Source: Acidobacteriaceae bacterium
GTDB taxonomy: Bacteria; Acidobacteriota; Terriglobia; Terriglobales; Acidobacteriaceae
Assembly (NCBI GenBank): GCA_003151335.1
Contig: PLXE01000014.1
Coordinates: 1-48,738, forward strand
DNA length: 48,738 nt
Direction of reading: 5' to 3'
Shown here: one piece after another, positions 7,116-16,092 of the stretch
Layout of the letters: each line of letters starts with the position of its first letter
Position numbering within the stretch: position 1 is the stretch's first letter
Position numbers and translations under genes: made by a program
Notes under the pieces: generated by a model
What the model was told of the DNA's origin: nothing
The model's database searches: none
What the model saw: only the letters and a program-made list of their open reading frames with translations

Positions 7116-9866
7116 TTATCGTTGAGAGCTACGGCGCGTATCACTCAACGTGCCTGCTAGGCAAATTGCGCGTTCGATCGAGCTCGCGCCGCGTCCTGAG
7201 CATCCGACCCATAGAGGGCAAAAGCTGCGCAGTTTCTTCCCCAAGTTCGTCCGGATTAACCTCATTACGACGACTGCATCCGAACGCTGAAGGAGTGGCT
7301 TCATTGATTCAAATTGATCACCCCAATTGCTGGACCACTTCGTGTGTTCGAAGTGAAGCTCCAAACCGGGCATGCTCTCCGCGAGCCGCTCCTGAATGGC
7401 CGCATCGAAGCGTGCCTGCGTCTCGTCCCCGCCGATGACTGTAATGCAAAGTCGTGTGGTGCTGCGAGAAGTCTCCGGTAAAAGGGTCTGCTGAAAGTGG
7501 GCTTCTTCCCAGCCGCGCAGTGTCCGCTTGAGATCTTCGACAGCATTATCTTGAAGACTGTAAGCAGAAATCCGCTCCACTATGTCAGTTGCCTCGTCTC
7601 GTGCAGAGAAATCTCCAGACCAGAGTCTCCGGTGAAACTCCTCCCGCAAGAACTGTGCTGCTTGTTCGTAGCTACCCGAACGCTCCAGAACGTGCACTGA
7701 TGCCCAAGAGGCCTCGGCCTGGCTCCATGCGGGGTCATACGCCGTACTGTCCCGCATCAGGCCAACGAACTCGTCGATGCAAACTCCCTGGCACGCCAGA
7801 TTTTCGAGTGCGTCTAGCGCCTGCTCTGCAAGATCGGTGTGCTGGGCCGCAATCGCTTCCTCAAGCAGTATCCGTAAATAGCGGAACCGTTTGGTGCGGG
7901 AATGGGAATCCGAGATCGCCCAATTGAACAGAGACGTCCATATCACGGTCGAACGACGCGCAACTTCGGCAGTCATCAGCGATTCCAGCGTTGCACCTCG
8001 GAGCTGAAGTTGAGATAGCGCCAGCTCTGCTGCTCGTTGCGTGCGGTCTGGGTCGACAGCTGCAAGCGACTCTAAAAACCGGCGAAGCAGATACCCCGGA
8101 GGCGAATAACCACTCAAGATTGAATTGGCAAACAGCTCGACTGCATAATCCTGACGAGTGTCGTCGAGAGTTTGAACAAGAGCGAGTGCCAAGTAAAAAT
8201 CGGCACCCTTAAGTAGATCTCCCACCACATATGTTTCGCCTCTCGCCCGCATGTAGCTGACAGCAGGTTCTAAGAGGCTAGCTGCGACCTGAGGGCTTAT
8301 GCTAGTGATAATGCTCTCTGCTAATGCAAGCATTCCGAGACAGTACTGCGCGTGTGCTTTTTCTCCGCGTGCACCCAACGCGAGTTCACATTCCTTCCTC
8401 AGTATCTGCATGCGGCCACAAAAATCCTGCAGCTGCTGCTCTTGTGGGGGCATTGCAATGTCGAACAGACCTCTAAACCCGGCTTTGATCATCGCGAGAT
8501 CTGTTCGGATGATCGATTCGGCTTCCAAATCCGGAGCCTTCAGAAGATCTTCGAGTATCTGAGTGGCAGGTTGGAAGTCGTGCTTCAAGCGTAAGCAGTG
8601 AGCTCGGCGGCGTTGCAATCTTTGAAATCTATCCCGAGAGATTTGATCTTCAGTGAAATGCGCTAGGGAACGATGCAAAAGGTCCAAAATCGCGGCTGCG
8701 TCATCAACCTTGCCCATGCGCAGCTGTTTTGTGCCCCATTCGAGCGCTGTATCAAAGAGATCCGCGTATGCAATCATTTGTGGAGTAAAAAACGTCGCTG
8801 CCGCGCCAGCACGACCCTGCTCACAAAGTGATTCGAACAAGAACTGCGCAGCCCGACGCGAGCACGGATTCAGCTCACGGCCGAATGATCGCAAGTCCTC
8901 TTTCTCGAAGAGGGCAACGATAGATGACGTATTACCCCGTCGCGCGTAGGCAACGATTGCCCCGCAGAGATACCAGGCACGCCTACTCGGGTTTTCACCG
9001 CGAAAATGTGGTTGGGGCTCTTTGTCCTGAAGGACATCAAGAAAACCGGGATGGAAGTAGCTCCTGTGCCGTTGTGCATTAAGGCTTATCAATTCAGTAA
9101 CCATGCTCTCGACCTGCCCGATTTCCAGCGCACCCTGAACCCCGGTTGCCCAGCCGACAATCGCAGTGGTTATTAGGTCGTCTACCACAGTGAAGTCTTC
9201 CAATCCCTCCGGGCGAGATATTTTCAAGGCTGGAGGCTCTGACGCGACAGCTTGAACAGAAGCTATGGTCTCGCGGCTCTCGCTTCCGTCCCCCGCCGGA
9301 TCAATCTGTTCCAGTCCCTTCCAGAAGCCAGGATCCTGCACAAACAGCACGTCTATGTAGAGGTCCACATCGCTAGCGGGGAATGCTCCGCGCAGCCCGG
9401 CAAGAGCATTGGCCAACTCTCGAGATGAAGGTGGGCTGTATTTATGTCGATCAAACCGGCAGTTCTCATGCTGAATCGAGAGAGAATCCAGGAAAGCCGC
9501 CATCATTTCGCGTTTGTGCTTGAATAGGTAACTTCGAAGCGCAGCACCCGCGACAGATTCAGACGGCTTGTGCTGAGCCGCGAGATAGCCGGCCAACTTG
9601 GGCGTAGTCAGGTGCCGGAGCTTGACTGTCCTCATGTGCAGTGTTGCGGAGAGATCGGCGATGGCCTGCTCATGCAAGTCTTCCGTGCCGTCCTTGCTCT
9701 CCCAAAACGCCTGCGCTACGTCAAGGCGCACCATATGAGGCAGGGCCTTCCAGACCGACTGAAAGGTCTGTCGACACATCCTTGGAGTCGCCACGCGAAC
9801 CTCTGAGCACAACGTGTTCTCAATGAGCCTGCCCACGAAGTTTACTGCGCAGAAGTTCGAAGTCAA
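7116..9866 (-). CDS. Large alpha-solenoid protein with C-terminal Rossmann-like domain, unknown function
   Basis: I do not recognise a named family. The ~916-residue protein is almost entirely helical, with repeated Ala/Leu-rich helix pairs from about residue 250 to 780 that look like a TPR-type or other alpha-solenoid. The last 130 residues differ. LCITVIGGDET (about 800), alternating beta/alpha segments, ASDAVVV-like text (SDAVVVMRL) and a final SGRGASSIERAI resemble the small Rossmannoid DUF2325-type fold, but this is a guess from pattern. The frame opens at a TTG (9866). The GTG at 9794, preceded by CAGAGG, or the ATG at 9779, are plausible real starts. It is divergently transcribed from the coiled-coil/BrxD/helicase operon 120 bp away, so a role in the same system is likely. 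Its stop abuts the HugZ relic. Confidence 0.6.
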   Translation of the reverse strand: MTSNFCAVNFVGRLIENTLCSEVRVATPRMCRQTFQSVWKALPHMVRLDVAQAFWESKDGTEDLHEQAIADLSATLHMRTVKLRHLTTPKLAGYLAAQHKPSESVAGAALRSYLFKHKREMMAAFLDSLSIQHENCRFDRHKYSPPSSRELANALAGLRGAFPASDVDLYIDVLFVQDPGFWKGLEQIDPAGDGSESRETIASVQAVASEPPALKISRPEGLEDFTVVDDLITTAIVGWATGVQGALEIGQVESMVTELISLNAQRHRSYFHPGFLDVLQDKEPQPHFRGENPSRRAWYLCGAIVAYARRGNTSSIVALFEKEDLRSFGRELNPCSRRAAQFLFESLCEQGRAGAAATFFTPQMIAYADLFDTALEWGTKQLRMGKVDDAAAILDLLHRSLAHFTEDQISRDRFQRLQRRRAHCLRLKHDFQPATQILEDLLKAPDLEAESIIRTDLAMIKAGFRGLFDIAMPPQEQQLQDFCGRMQILRKECELALGARGEKAHAQYCLGMLALAESIITSISPQVAASLLEPAVSYMRARGETYVVGDLLKGADFYLALALVQTLDDTRQDYAVELFANSILSGYSPPGYLLRRFLESLAAVDPDRTQRAAELALSQLQLRGATLESLMTAEVARRSTVIWTSLFNWAISDSHSRTKRFRYLRILLEEAIAAQHTDLAEQALDALENLACQGVCIDEFVGLMRDSTAYDPAWSQAEASWASVHVLERSGSYEQAAQFLREEFHRRLWSGDFSARDEATDIVERISAYSLQDNAVEDLKRTLRGWEEAHFQQTLLPETSRSTTRLCITVIGGDETQARFDAAIQERLAESMPGLELHFEHTKWSSNWGDQFESMKPLLQRSDAVVVMRLIRTNLGKKLRSFCPLWVGCSGRGASSIERAICLAGTLSDTRRSSQR

Positions 9867-9931
9867 GTCGTTCCGGCAGATATCGCGTGCTCCAAAAGCT
9901 TGGTACTCTTTATCGTCGCACCGCGATTCGG

Positions 9932-9961
9932 GGACAGAACGAGCTGATGCGGGGCTATAAT
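9932..9961 (+). promoter_or_regulatory. Candidate sigma-70-type promoter of the BREX-like operon
   Basis: A perfect TATAAT (9956-9961) lies 25 bp before the ATG at 9987. GGGACA (9932-9937) is 18 bp upstream of it and matches four of six bases of TTGACA. It is correctly placed to drive the four-gene plus-strand operon. Confidence 0.5.
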
Positions 9962-9986
9962 TCCCAATCTGGAGCAGAATGAATCA

Positions 9987-10829
9987 ATGCACGATGAGCT
10001 AAACACGGCGTTTGAGTCGGAGCTTGCGCGTCTTGAACAAGACGCAGAACGACAGCGCAATGACGCTGAACGGGCCGTTCGAGATGCCACACGATGGCAC
10101 AACCTGTGCATGACCGTCAGGCAATCCCTCAAGAAACACTGGTGGGTGAGCGTGATTCGCACGTTGCAGCACGAGTCTGACTTCCTTAGAGCCCAGCGCG
10201 GCTCGTCGCACGCAGAGGTCGAGTTGTTCGAATCTATCTATCGTGCGGCGCGTCAACAGGCAGATGGAATTATGGCGTCGTTCCCTTCGTTGGTTGCAGA
10301 AGAGTGCTCTCGACACAAACTAACGCTCGATGAGACATCTCGACATCCTAGATACACCTTCGCAAACGGTTTCGTAACTGTTGAAGTTCGTGAGTCTTCA
10401 TACAGCGCAGTCATTGCTCCTCGGGACGGGGAGAAGGTTGAGATCGGCGCGGATCCAGAGGCGGTTGTTGAGAAGCTCCTTTCCGAGAAGCGGCGATTGC
10501 TCGAGCGGCCGTTTAACGAATCCAAGTTTCTACATAGGCTGTACAACCATTACCGGGCGATAGCACGCGACAAGAAGGTTGCAGAGGGGGAACCAGTACC
10601 AATCCGCCGTATAACCGCAAGAATGTCTCGGGACATCGAAAAGTTCTCTATTGATGAATTCAACGTCGACCTCGGTCGAGTCGTTCAAAAAGGCGACGCC
10701 TCAGTGGAAGGGAAGGTTCTGGAGTTGAGCCAAACGCGTGATACGAACTCGGGGATGTTGCTTTACGGATTGGAATCGCGAGGCTACATCGGATTTATTG
10801 CATTCAAGGAGGTGGGAAGTGGCCGTTAA
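9987..10829 (+). CDS. Coiled-coil protein of unknown function, first gene of BrxD/BrxHI-like operon
   Basis: This 280-residue protein is not recognised. Residues about 5-45 are rich in Glu/Arg/Ala heptads (LARLEQDAERQRNDAERAVR) and should form a coiled coil. A central mixed region has beta-rich text (VTVEVRESSYSAVIAP, about 130-145). The C-terminal 70 residues contain RMSRDIEKFSIDEFNVDLG and a beta-like tail. It begins 25 bp after a TATAAT box and ends inside the next gene: the GTG at 10819 lies before its TAA at 10827. This overlap indicates translational coupling to the first BrxD-like ATPase and argues that it is a genuine component of the same system. Confidence 0.65.
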   Translation: MHDELNTAFESELARLEQDAERQRNDAERAVRDATRWHNLCMTVRQSLKKHWWVSVIRTLQHESDFLRAQRGSSHAEVELFESIYRAARQQADGIMASFPSLVAEECSRHKLTLDETSRHPRYTFANGFVTVEVRESSYSAVIAPRDGEKVEIGADPEAVVEKLLSEKRRLLERPFNESKFLHRLYNHYRAIARDKKVAEGEPVPIRRITARMSRDIEKFSIDEFNVDLGRVVQKGDASVEGKVLELSQTRDTNSGMLLYGLESRGYIGFIAFKEVGSGR

Positions 10830-12096
10830 TGTGATGGCAAAGCCTGACCCTGCATTTGCCGCGAGGATACTTGAAAGTCTCCGAGGTGGCATCCCTCCGC
10901 AAAGGGGCGTGGAACTCTATTCTGTTGGAAATGAAGAGCTGATGAACGGGATCTGTCGCTTGCATCTTGATGGTCTTCGAAACGGAGGAAGAATACGTTT
11001 CATTAGTGGCTCCTGGGGTGCTGGCAAGACTCACTTTTTCCGGTTACTGGCCGACAAGAGCTTTCAAAGGGGCTGCCTGGTATCTAACGTTGAGCTACGG
11101 GTGGACGACGCGCCGCTGAACAAGTTTGAGCGTGTTTTATTCAGCATCATCAGGAACATCAGCATACCCACGAACCCGATGGACGATCAGCAGGTAGCTG
11201 TTCCTTTTCGGCAGGTCATAGAGGCGGCGCTGCAACGCCTTGGCAATCCGCACAGAGCCGAACAGCCGATTCGCCAGACATTCCTGACAGCTCAGACGGC
11301 TTTCGCTGGCCATCAGGGAATCGACATCGATTTCAAGAAGATCGTACTTGCGTACTGGCAAACCTACGTAGCAGAGGACGCCGATCCCGTCGAACTCGAA
11401 ACTCAGCGTGAGGAGTTGCTGCAGTGGTTCGCGGGTGAAGGGACCATAGGCACGTATCGCAAGAAGTATAACGTAAACAAAATGGCGTCCCGTGAGAACG
11501 CCCGCTTGTTGTTGCAGTCATTGGTGCGCTTCGTCCAAGCGGCAGGATTTGAAGGGATCATCGTATTGTTTGACGAGGCGGAGGGAGCCTATTCGACAAT
11601 GCGGAAATCTGCCTTGAAGGATGCGCACAACAACCTTCTCTCCTTGATCAACAACATGGACAAGATTCCAGGGTTGTTCATGGTCTACGCGACAACTCCC
11701 GATTTCTTCATCGATCCGAAACATGGAATTATTGTTTACGGAGCACTCGCGCAGCGCATCGGAAAAGCCGAAGACAAGATTCCGAGTGCGCTCGATATCG
11801 TCTGGAACTTCGACAAGCTGCAGTCAACCATGGAGGATTACTGCAAGGCAGCGCAAAAGATCCACGCACTTTACGAACTCGGCTTCCCTGAGGCAAAAGA
11901 CCGGCTTGGTTCGCCAGACGAACTGGTTCCTCTCATTCAGGAGTGGGTAAAAGGACATGGGCCGTTTCACGCAGTGCGCGCGTGGCGCGTAGTCGTGTCC
12001 GCAACTGTGAAGTATCTCGACGACAGGGTAGAAGGACGCTCAGCGACTGCATCTGCCGTTTACCAAGATGTAATGAAGCGGTTGCGGGATCAATAG
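10819..12096 (+). CDS. BrxD-like P-loop ATPase (DUF2791 type), first paralogue
   Basis: The protein resembles BrxD, an AAA-like ATPase of type 2 BREX loci. The N-terminal family signature RGGIPPQRGVELYSVG (about 22-37) precedes the Walker A GSWGAGKT (64-71). Walker B is IIVLFDEAEG (about 249-258). YATTPDFF (about 292) is the family's sensor-like segment. The C-terminal VKGHGPFHAVRAW block contacts the next helical region. I place the start at GTG 10819 because a strong AAGGAGG lies 6 bp upstream; the frame is open further back, into the previous gene. Length (425 aa) is normal for BrxD. It overlaps the upstream gene by 11 bp, and the next gene starts 1 bp after its stop. The BrxD-like identity is from motifs; an antiphage role is inference. 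Confidence 0.75.
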   Translation: MAVNVMAKPDPAFAARILESLRGGIPPQRGVELYSVGNEELMNGICRLHLDGLRNGGRIRFISGSWGAGKTHFFRLLADKSFQRGCLVSNVELRVDDAPLNKFERVLFSIIRNISIPTNPMDDQQVAVPFRQVIEAALQRLGNPHRAEQPIRQTFLTAQTAFAGHQGIDIDFKKIVLAYWQTYVAEDADPVELETQREELLQWFAGEGTIGTYRKKYNVNKMASRENARLLLQSLVRFVQAAGFEGIIVLFDEAEGAYSTMRKSALKDAHNNLLSLINNMDKIPGLFMVYATTPDFFIDPKHGIIVYGALAQRIGKAEDKIPSALDIVWNFDKLQSTMEDYCKAAQKIHALYELGFPEAKDRLGSPDELVPLIQEWVKGHGPFHAVRAWRVVVSATVKYLDDRVEGRSATASAVYQDVMKRLRDQ

Positions 12097-12097
12097 G

Positions 12098-13354
12098 GTG
12101 AGCTGCCCACGGTGCATGAACGCGCCCGAGGCGGGCCACAAGTACTGCTGCGGCTGCGCTCAGGAAATCGTAGAGTCGCTGCGTTTCGGAATACCGCCTG
12201 ATGGCTGTGTTCGTGAGCTAACAGTCGGACGGGAACACGAAATATCCTATTTGCTCAACCACCTTTCCGGCACATCTCGATCGCTACTAGTAAAAGCCAA
12301 TTGGGGCGCAGGAAAGACCCACCTCCTTCGCTTGCTGCAAGAAGAGGCGCTCGCCCGCGGCTACATCACCAGCTTCGTGACGGCGGACGCAAATGCGGCT
12401 GTGCGTTTTAACCGAATGGATCAGGTGTTCGGAGCAGCATGCCAGAACATTCAAATTCCGGGCAAGCGGGAAAGAGGGCTGCAGCACCTCCTTGACGTCT
12501 TTGTTGAGGCCTACAATGACGATCCGCTCCGGCCTGGCTTACGTGAGATCAGCAACAACGGCAGGTGGGACTACTCTGAGTTCTTGGCTGCACCTGCGGT
12601 TTTTATAGCCTTGCGAGCTTGGCTATTTGCCGTCCAATCAACTAATGGACACGTGACCAGAAACACAATATTGGATTGGTTCGGCAGCCCTTGGGTATAT
12701 CGAACTCAGCGGCGTGTGCTCTATCGAGAACTCGTCGACCGAGATCGAGCCATGTTCCGCGATTCTCGGGCTGAATGGCAGTTTTATGCGGACAATGTGT
12801 TCTTTTTTCACACAGACGGTCATCGCCAGAGCTGGGATGCACTGAATGACCTGCATGTACTTGCGCAGGCGTTGGGATATGCCGGCCTAATACTACTAGT
12901 AGACGAGTTCGAAGACGTCATTCGGAATCTGGGAAGAATCAATTGGCAGCATGCTGCATTCTGGAATCTTTTCACGATGTTTAGAGGGCAGAGATTCAAG
13001 GGCCAAAGTTATTTCGCGGTAACGCCGGATTTCGAGCAGAGGTGCAAGCGTCTGCTGCTCGAGAAGATGATTGTAGACTACGACTACAACCAGTTCGACG
13101 AGCTCCCTTCATGCCGCATCACGCCTCCTACAGGAGGTCAACTACTCACACTGATCCCAAAACTGGTCGATATACACGAAGCTGCATATGGTTGGAAAGC
13201 TGACGAACCGAAAATCCAATTGACGCTTGCGCGGACTTGCGACGAGCTAGAAAAAAGTGTCATGGCCGATCGCGTCCGAATGACGATCAAGAAGATGGTT
13301 GCGTTTCTCGATGACGTGTATGGTAACCGGCTGAGCCATGGAACACGAACTTAA
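12098..13354 (+). CDS. BrxD-like P-loop ATPase, second paralogue with N-terminal zinc ribbon
   Basis: This 418-residue protein is a second, divergent BrxD/DUF2791-type ATPase. It opens with CPRC (3-6) and CCGC (17-20), a compact zinc-binding knuckle missing from its neighbour. The family signature LRFGIPPDGCVRELTVGRE follows (about 28-46), then Walker A ANWGAGKTH (about 67-75) and Walker B LILLVDEFED (about 264-273). VTPDFE marks the sensor-like segment. The start is GTG, one base after the upstream TAG. Its end overlaps the helicase start by 17 bp. Two different BrxD-like ATPases side by side suggest a hetero-oligomer or two-step loading machine. Classical BREX has one BrxD, so this is a variant arrangement. 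Confidence 0.72.
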   Translation: MSCPRCMNAPEAGHKYCCGCAQEIVESLRFGIPPDGCVRELTVGREHEISYLLNHLSGTSRSLLVKANWGAGKTHLLRLLQEEALARGYITSFVTADANAAVRFNRMDQVFGAACQNIQIPGKRERGLQHLLDVFVEAYNDDPLRPGLREISNNGRWDYSEFLAAPAVFIALRAWLFAVQSTNGHVTRNTILDWFGSPWVYRTQRRVLYRELVDRDRAMFRDSRAEWQFYADNVFFFHTDGHRQSWDALNDLHVLAQALGYAGLILLVDEFEDVIRNLGRINWQHAAFWNLFTMFRGQRFKGQSYFAVTPDFEQRCKRLLLEKMIVDYDYNQFDELPSCRITPPTGGQLLTLIPKLVDIHEAAYGWKADEPKIQLTLARTCDELEKSVMADRVRMTIKKMVAFLDDVYGNRLSHGTRT

Positions 13355-15464
13355 CGCCAGCGTAGCGAGGTCCTTCTTTGGGCGCTTCGCTAACCTCAGG
13401 CAGATACAACAGGCTGCAATCACTCCTATACTTCGCGGCGAAAACGTACTTTTGCTGTCTTCGACCGGCTCAGGAAAAACCGAAGCGGTCGTTGCCCCAA
13501 TCGTAAGCCGGTACTTGGACTTTTTCGCCGACACTGCTGGGACTGTTTGCGTCTATGTAACTCCTACGCGTGCACTTGCAAACGACTTGCGGTCCAGGCT
13601 GAGTCAACCGCTTGACGAATTAAATGTTCGTCTGGGGATTCGCCACGGCGACACGAAAGAGACGCACAAAGAGAAGAAGCCCCACCTTTTGATCACCACG
13701 CCGGAAAGTCTCGACGTTCTGCTCTGCCAATCTGTGCCTTACCTCCGAACGGTGCAAGCTTTGATAGTGGATGAGATCCACCTGCTCTACAACACGCAGC
13801 GTGGCTTTCAATTGTCAGTTCTTTTCAATAGATTGGAGCAGCACTGCGGCAGGAAGATTCAGTGGTGCGGCTTGTCGGCCACAGTGGCGTCCGCTGACAT
13901 GATCTGTAAGTTCCTGTTCCCCGCAGCGAAGCCTCCGGTGGTTATAACAGACCCTTTCCGTCGTGAGCTGCGGTCGCATGTAAGACTTACAACTGACAGG
14001 GAAAGCCTCAAGAATATCTTCCGTCAACTACTCGAGGCTGATACCCACAAACTGCTCATCTTTGCGAACTCACGAAGAGAGTGTGAGTCTGTCGCCGCGA
14101 CTGCCCGCAAGCTCGCACCTCTAGAACACTCTACGTTCGTTCACTATTCATCTCTAAGCCAGGAAGTTCGCCACACGACCGAAAAGGGCTTTTGGACTGC
14201 CGGTACTGCAGCGTGCGTCGCAACCAGTACTCTGGAATTGGGCATAGACATCGGCGACGTAGACGCAGTTGTGCTGCATGGGCCGACCGTGACCCTCGAC
14301 AGCTTCCTACAGAGAATGGGACGCGGAAATCGTCGAACTGAGTTCAACAATGTTGTCTGTCTTACTCGGCTCGATTCGCGACGGCCCCATGTCGAAAGCC
14401 TTGCACATCATGCACTGCTTAACCTTGCCGAGAAAGGCTTCATAGAAGGCTGCGATCCTGCACGAATCTACGGTGCCGCCGTCCAGCAGGTGTTTTCGAT
14501 CCTTGCAAGCAAGAAGGGCGCATACACTCGAGTGGTGGATTTTCTGGCGGCTTTCGACGGGCACTCCCATCTTTCCCGGCAAACCCTGGAGCATCTACTC
14601 GATCATTTGGCCAGTATCGGTTTTCTGCAGCAACATGGATTTCAGAATCGATTCGGTGCGGCAGAGCCGTTTTATGTAGTTTGGGATTCACGCATGATCT
14701 GGGGGAATTTCCCCGTTGGAGCCGAAGATGTTCGAGTAATGTTCAAGTCGCAGGAACTTGGGACGATCCCTGCGTTCAATCTCCTGAGATTAACCCCAAA
14801 TAGCGTCTTTCGATTCGGGGGGAAACTTTGGAGAGTTACAGAACTTTCGCGAGAAGGCATTCAGGTGCTACCCGCGACGAGAACCTCGTCTGCGATTGAC
14901 ATTTCTTACGGGGGAGCGGGATTGGGGTTCTCACCTCAAGTACTTGAAGAGATCCACCGAATGCTATCCACCCAAGACATTCCTAGAGGGAGAATGACGA
15001 AGGGCGATGAGGTGAACCTCATGGCCTGGGTGAGGAGCTTATCGGACTCGTTCGGCAGTTCAAGAATCCCCGAGTGTGGTTCAAATGGCTGCCGATGGTA
15101 CATAACTCTGGCCGGTGCCTATATAAACCGTGCACTGGCAATTCTTACCGGTCAGCCACGGGTCGACTGCGATGACTTCACAATCAGATGTACCGTACCC
15201 ATTAGCTTCTCCCATCTTCCGAAACGGCTCGAGTGTGTTCGTGACGTGATAGGACCTAACTTTAGTCCAGAGGCCGAGCGAACCATTTTCCAAGACATGC
15301 TCCCAGTCGAGATTCAAAACGAAGAGCTTTACGATCAGATCGTTAAGAACCCGGCGACGCAACGGATCTGGGAGCGACTGACACGCTCGGTTGCTGAGGC
15401 ATGTACTATTACGAATCTTTCTGAATTTGAACCGCCGCCCCCTCGGGCTTATTCAACAAGGTAA
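13338..15464 (+). CDS. BrxHI/Lhr-like superfamily 2 helicase
   Basis: This 708-residue DEAD/DEAH-type helicase has Walker A SSTGSGKT (about 36-43), YVTPTRAL (motif Ia, about 73), VDEIHLL (motif II, about 140-146), SAT (motif III, about 179), ATSTLELGIDIGDVD (motif V) and LQRMGRGNRR (motif VI, about 325). This layout is that of the Lhr-related helicases called BrxHI when next to brxD in type 2 BREX. It is much shorter than canonical Lhr (about 1,500 aa). The C-terminal third contains an Lhr-like beta-rich domain but no recognisable nuclease. It overlaps the second ATPase gene and is the last gene of the operon. DNA or RNA unwinding is expected; the target is unknown. Confidence 0.82.
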   Translation: MEHELNASVARSFFGRFANLRQIQQAAITPILRGENVLLLSSTGSGKTEAVVAPIVSRYLDFFADTAGTVCVYVTPTRALANDLRSRLSQPLDELNVRLGIRHGDTKETHKEKKPHLLITTPESLDVLLCQSVPYLRTVQALIVDEIHLLYNTQRGFQLSVLFNRLEQHCGRKIQWCGLSATVASADMICKFLFPAAKPPVVITDPFRRELRSHVRLTTDRESLKNIFRQLLEADTHKLLIFANSRRECESVAATARKLAPLEHSTFVHYSSLSQEVRHTTEKGFWTAGTAACVATSTLELGIDIGDVDAVVLHGPTVTLDSFLQRMGRGNRRTEFNNVVCLTRLDSRRPHVESLAHHALLNLAEKGFIEGCDPARIYGAAVQQVFSILASKKGAYTRVVDFLAAFDGHSHLSRQTLEHLLDHLASIGFLQQHGFQNRFGAAEPFYVVWDSRMIWGNFPVGAEDVRVMFKSQELGTIPAFNLLRLTPNSVFRFGGKLWRVTELSREGIQVLPATRTSSAIDISYGGAGLGFSPQVLEEIHRMLSTQDIPRGRMTKGDEVNLMAWVRSLSDSFGSSRIPECGSNGCRWYITLAGAYINRALAILTGQPRVDCDDFTIRCTVPISFSHLPKRLECVRDVIGPNFSPEAERTIFQDMLPVEIQNEELYDQIVKNPATQRIWERLTRSVAEACTITNLSEFEPPPPRAYSTR

Positions 15465-16092
15465 GCCTCCTTACGCTAGGTCGTTCGCCGCCTAGACTCG
15501 GACTTTAGTCAGGCGTGCGGCACGGAGGTGAGGTGTCAGCCTCGTATTTCCCGCCGGTCGTAGCAGCCCACTTGCCGTTCAGCATAGGGCTTATTGGGCA
15601 GTCGACTACACCCGCGCCTGACCGGATGCGATAAGGGCACGGGCCCAACGCAAGGCGCTTCCCGCGGAAGGCGTGCGTACCAATAAACCTGGATAGACCT
15701 CAATCATCACGTGCTCTCCTCCCGCCATGCCGAGGGCAGGGTCTGACGTATCCGGTATCCCGCTGCACATCCTGCAAAAAGCCGCACAACACCTGCAGAT
15801 CATTGTCTTGACCTGGCGCGAGCAGAATACCAAGCGGCTGGCGCACCGATCATCAGATTGGCTGACTGCTGTGTGCCGAGAGTGGCGCACGCAATCCCGT
15901 AGGTCTAGGTCGCAGAGTAGATCGCTGCTCGAACTTCATGTGAAGAGCTATGTACCAAACGGCACTGCATTGTCGATCCACAACAGATCCCCTACTCCAT
16001 TCCGTTTGTTCGCGGAATTGTTCGGCTGCCCAGGATGAACTGGCCAGACCAACACGTATTGGAAAGCGTGGCCCACAATCGAGTTCTAGGCG
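15465..16092. other. Gene-poor stretch between helicase operon and addA-like gene
   Basis: No convincing complete gene is present in these 628 bp, which lie between two convergent transcripts. The most gene-like fragment is 15727-15840 on the plus strand (LHILQKAAQHLQIIVLT). Its texture recalls the last strand of an SMC/AAA-type ATPase, but there is no Walker motif and the frame soon becomes Arg/Ser-rich. It may be a gene relic. Confidence 0.35.

Noticed and set aside
15606-15890. Minus-strand frame of 94 codons between the helicase and addA-like genes
   Set aside because: No family resemblance, Cys/Arg-rich start and overlapping alternative frame; not enough support for a gene.
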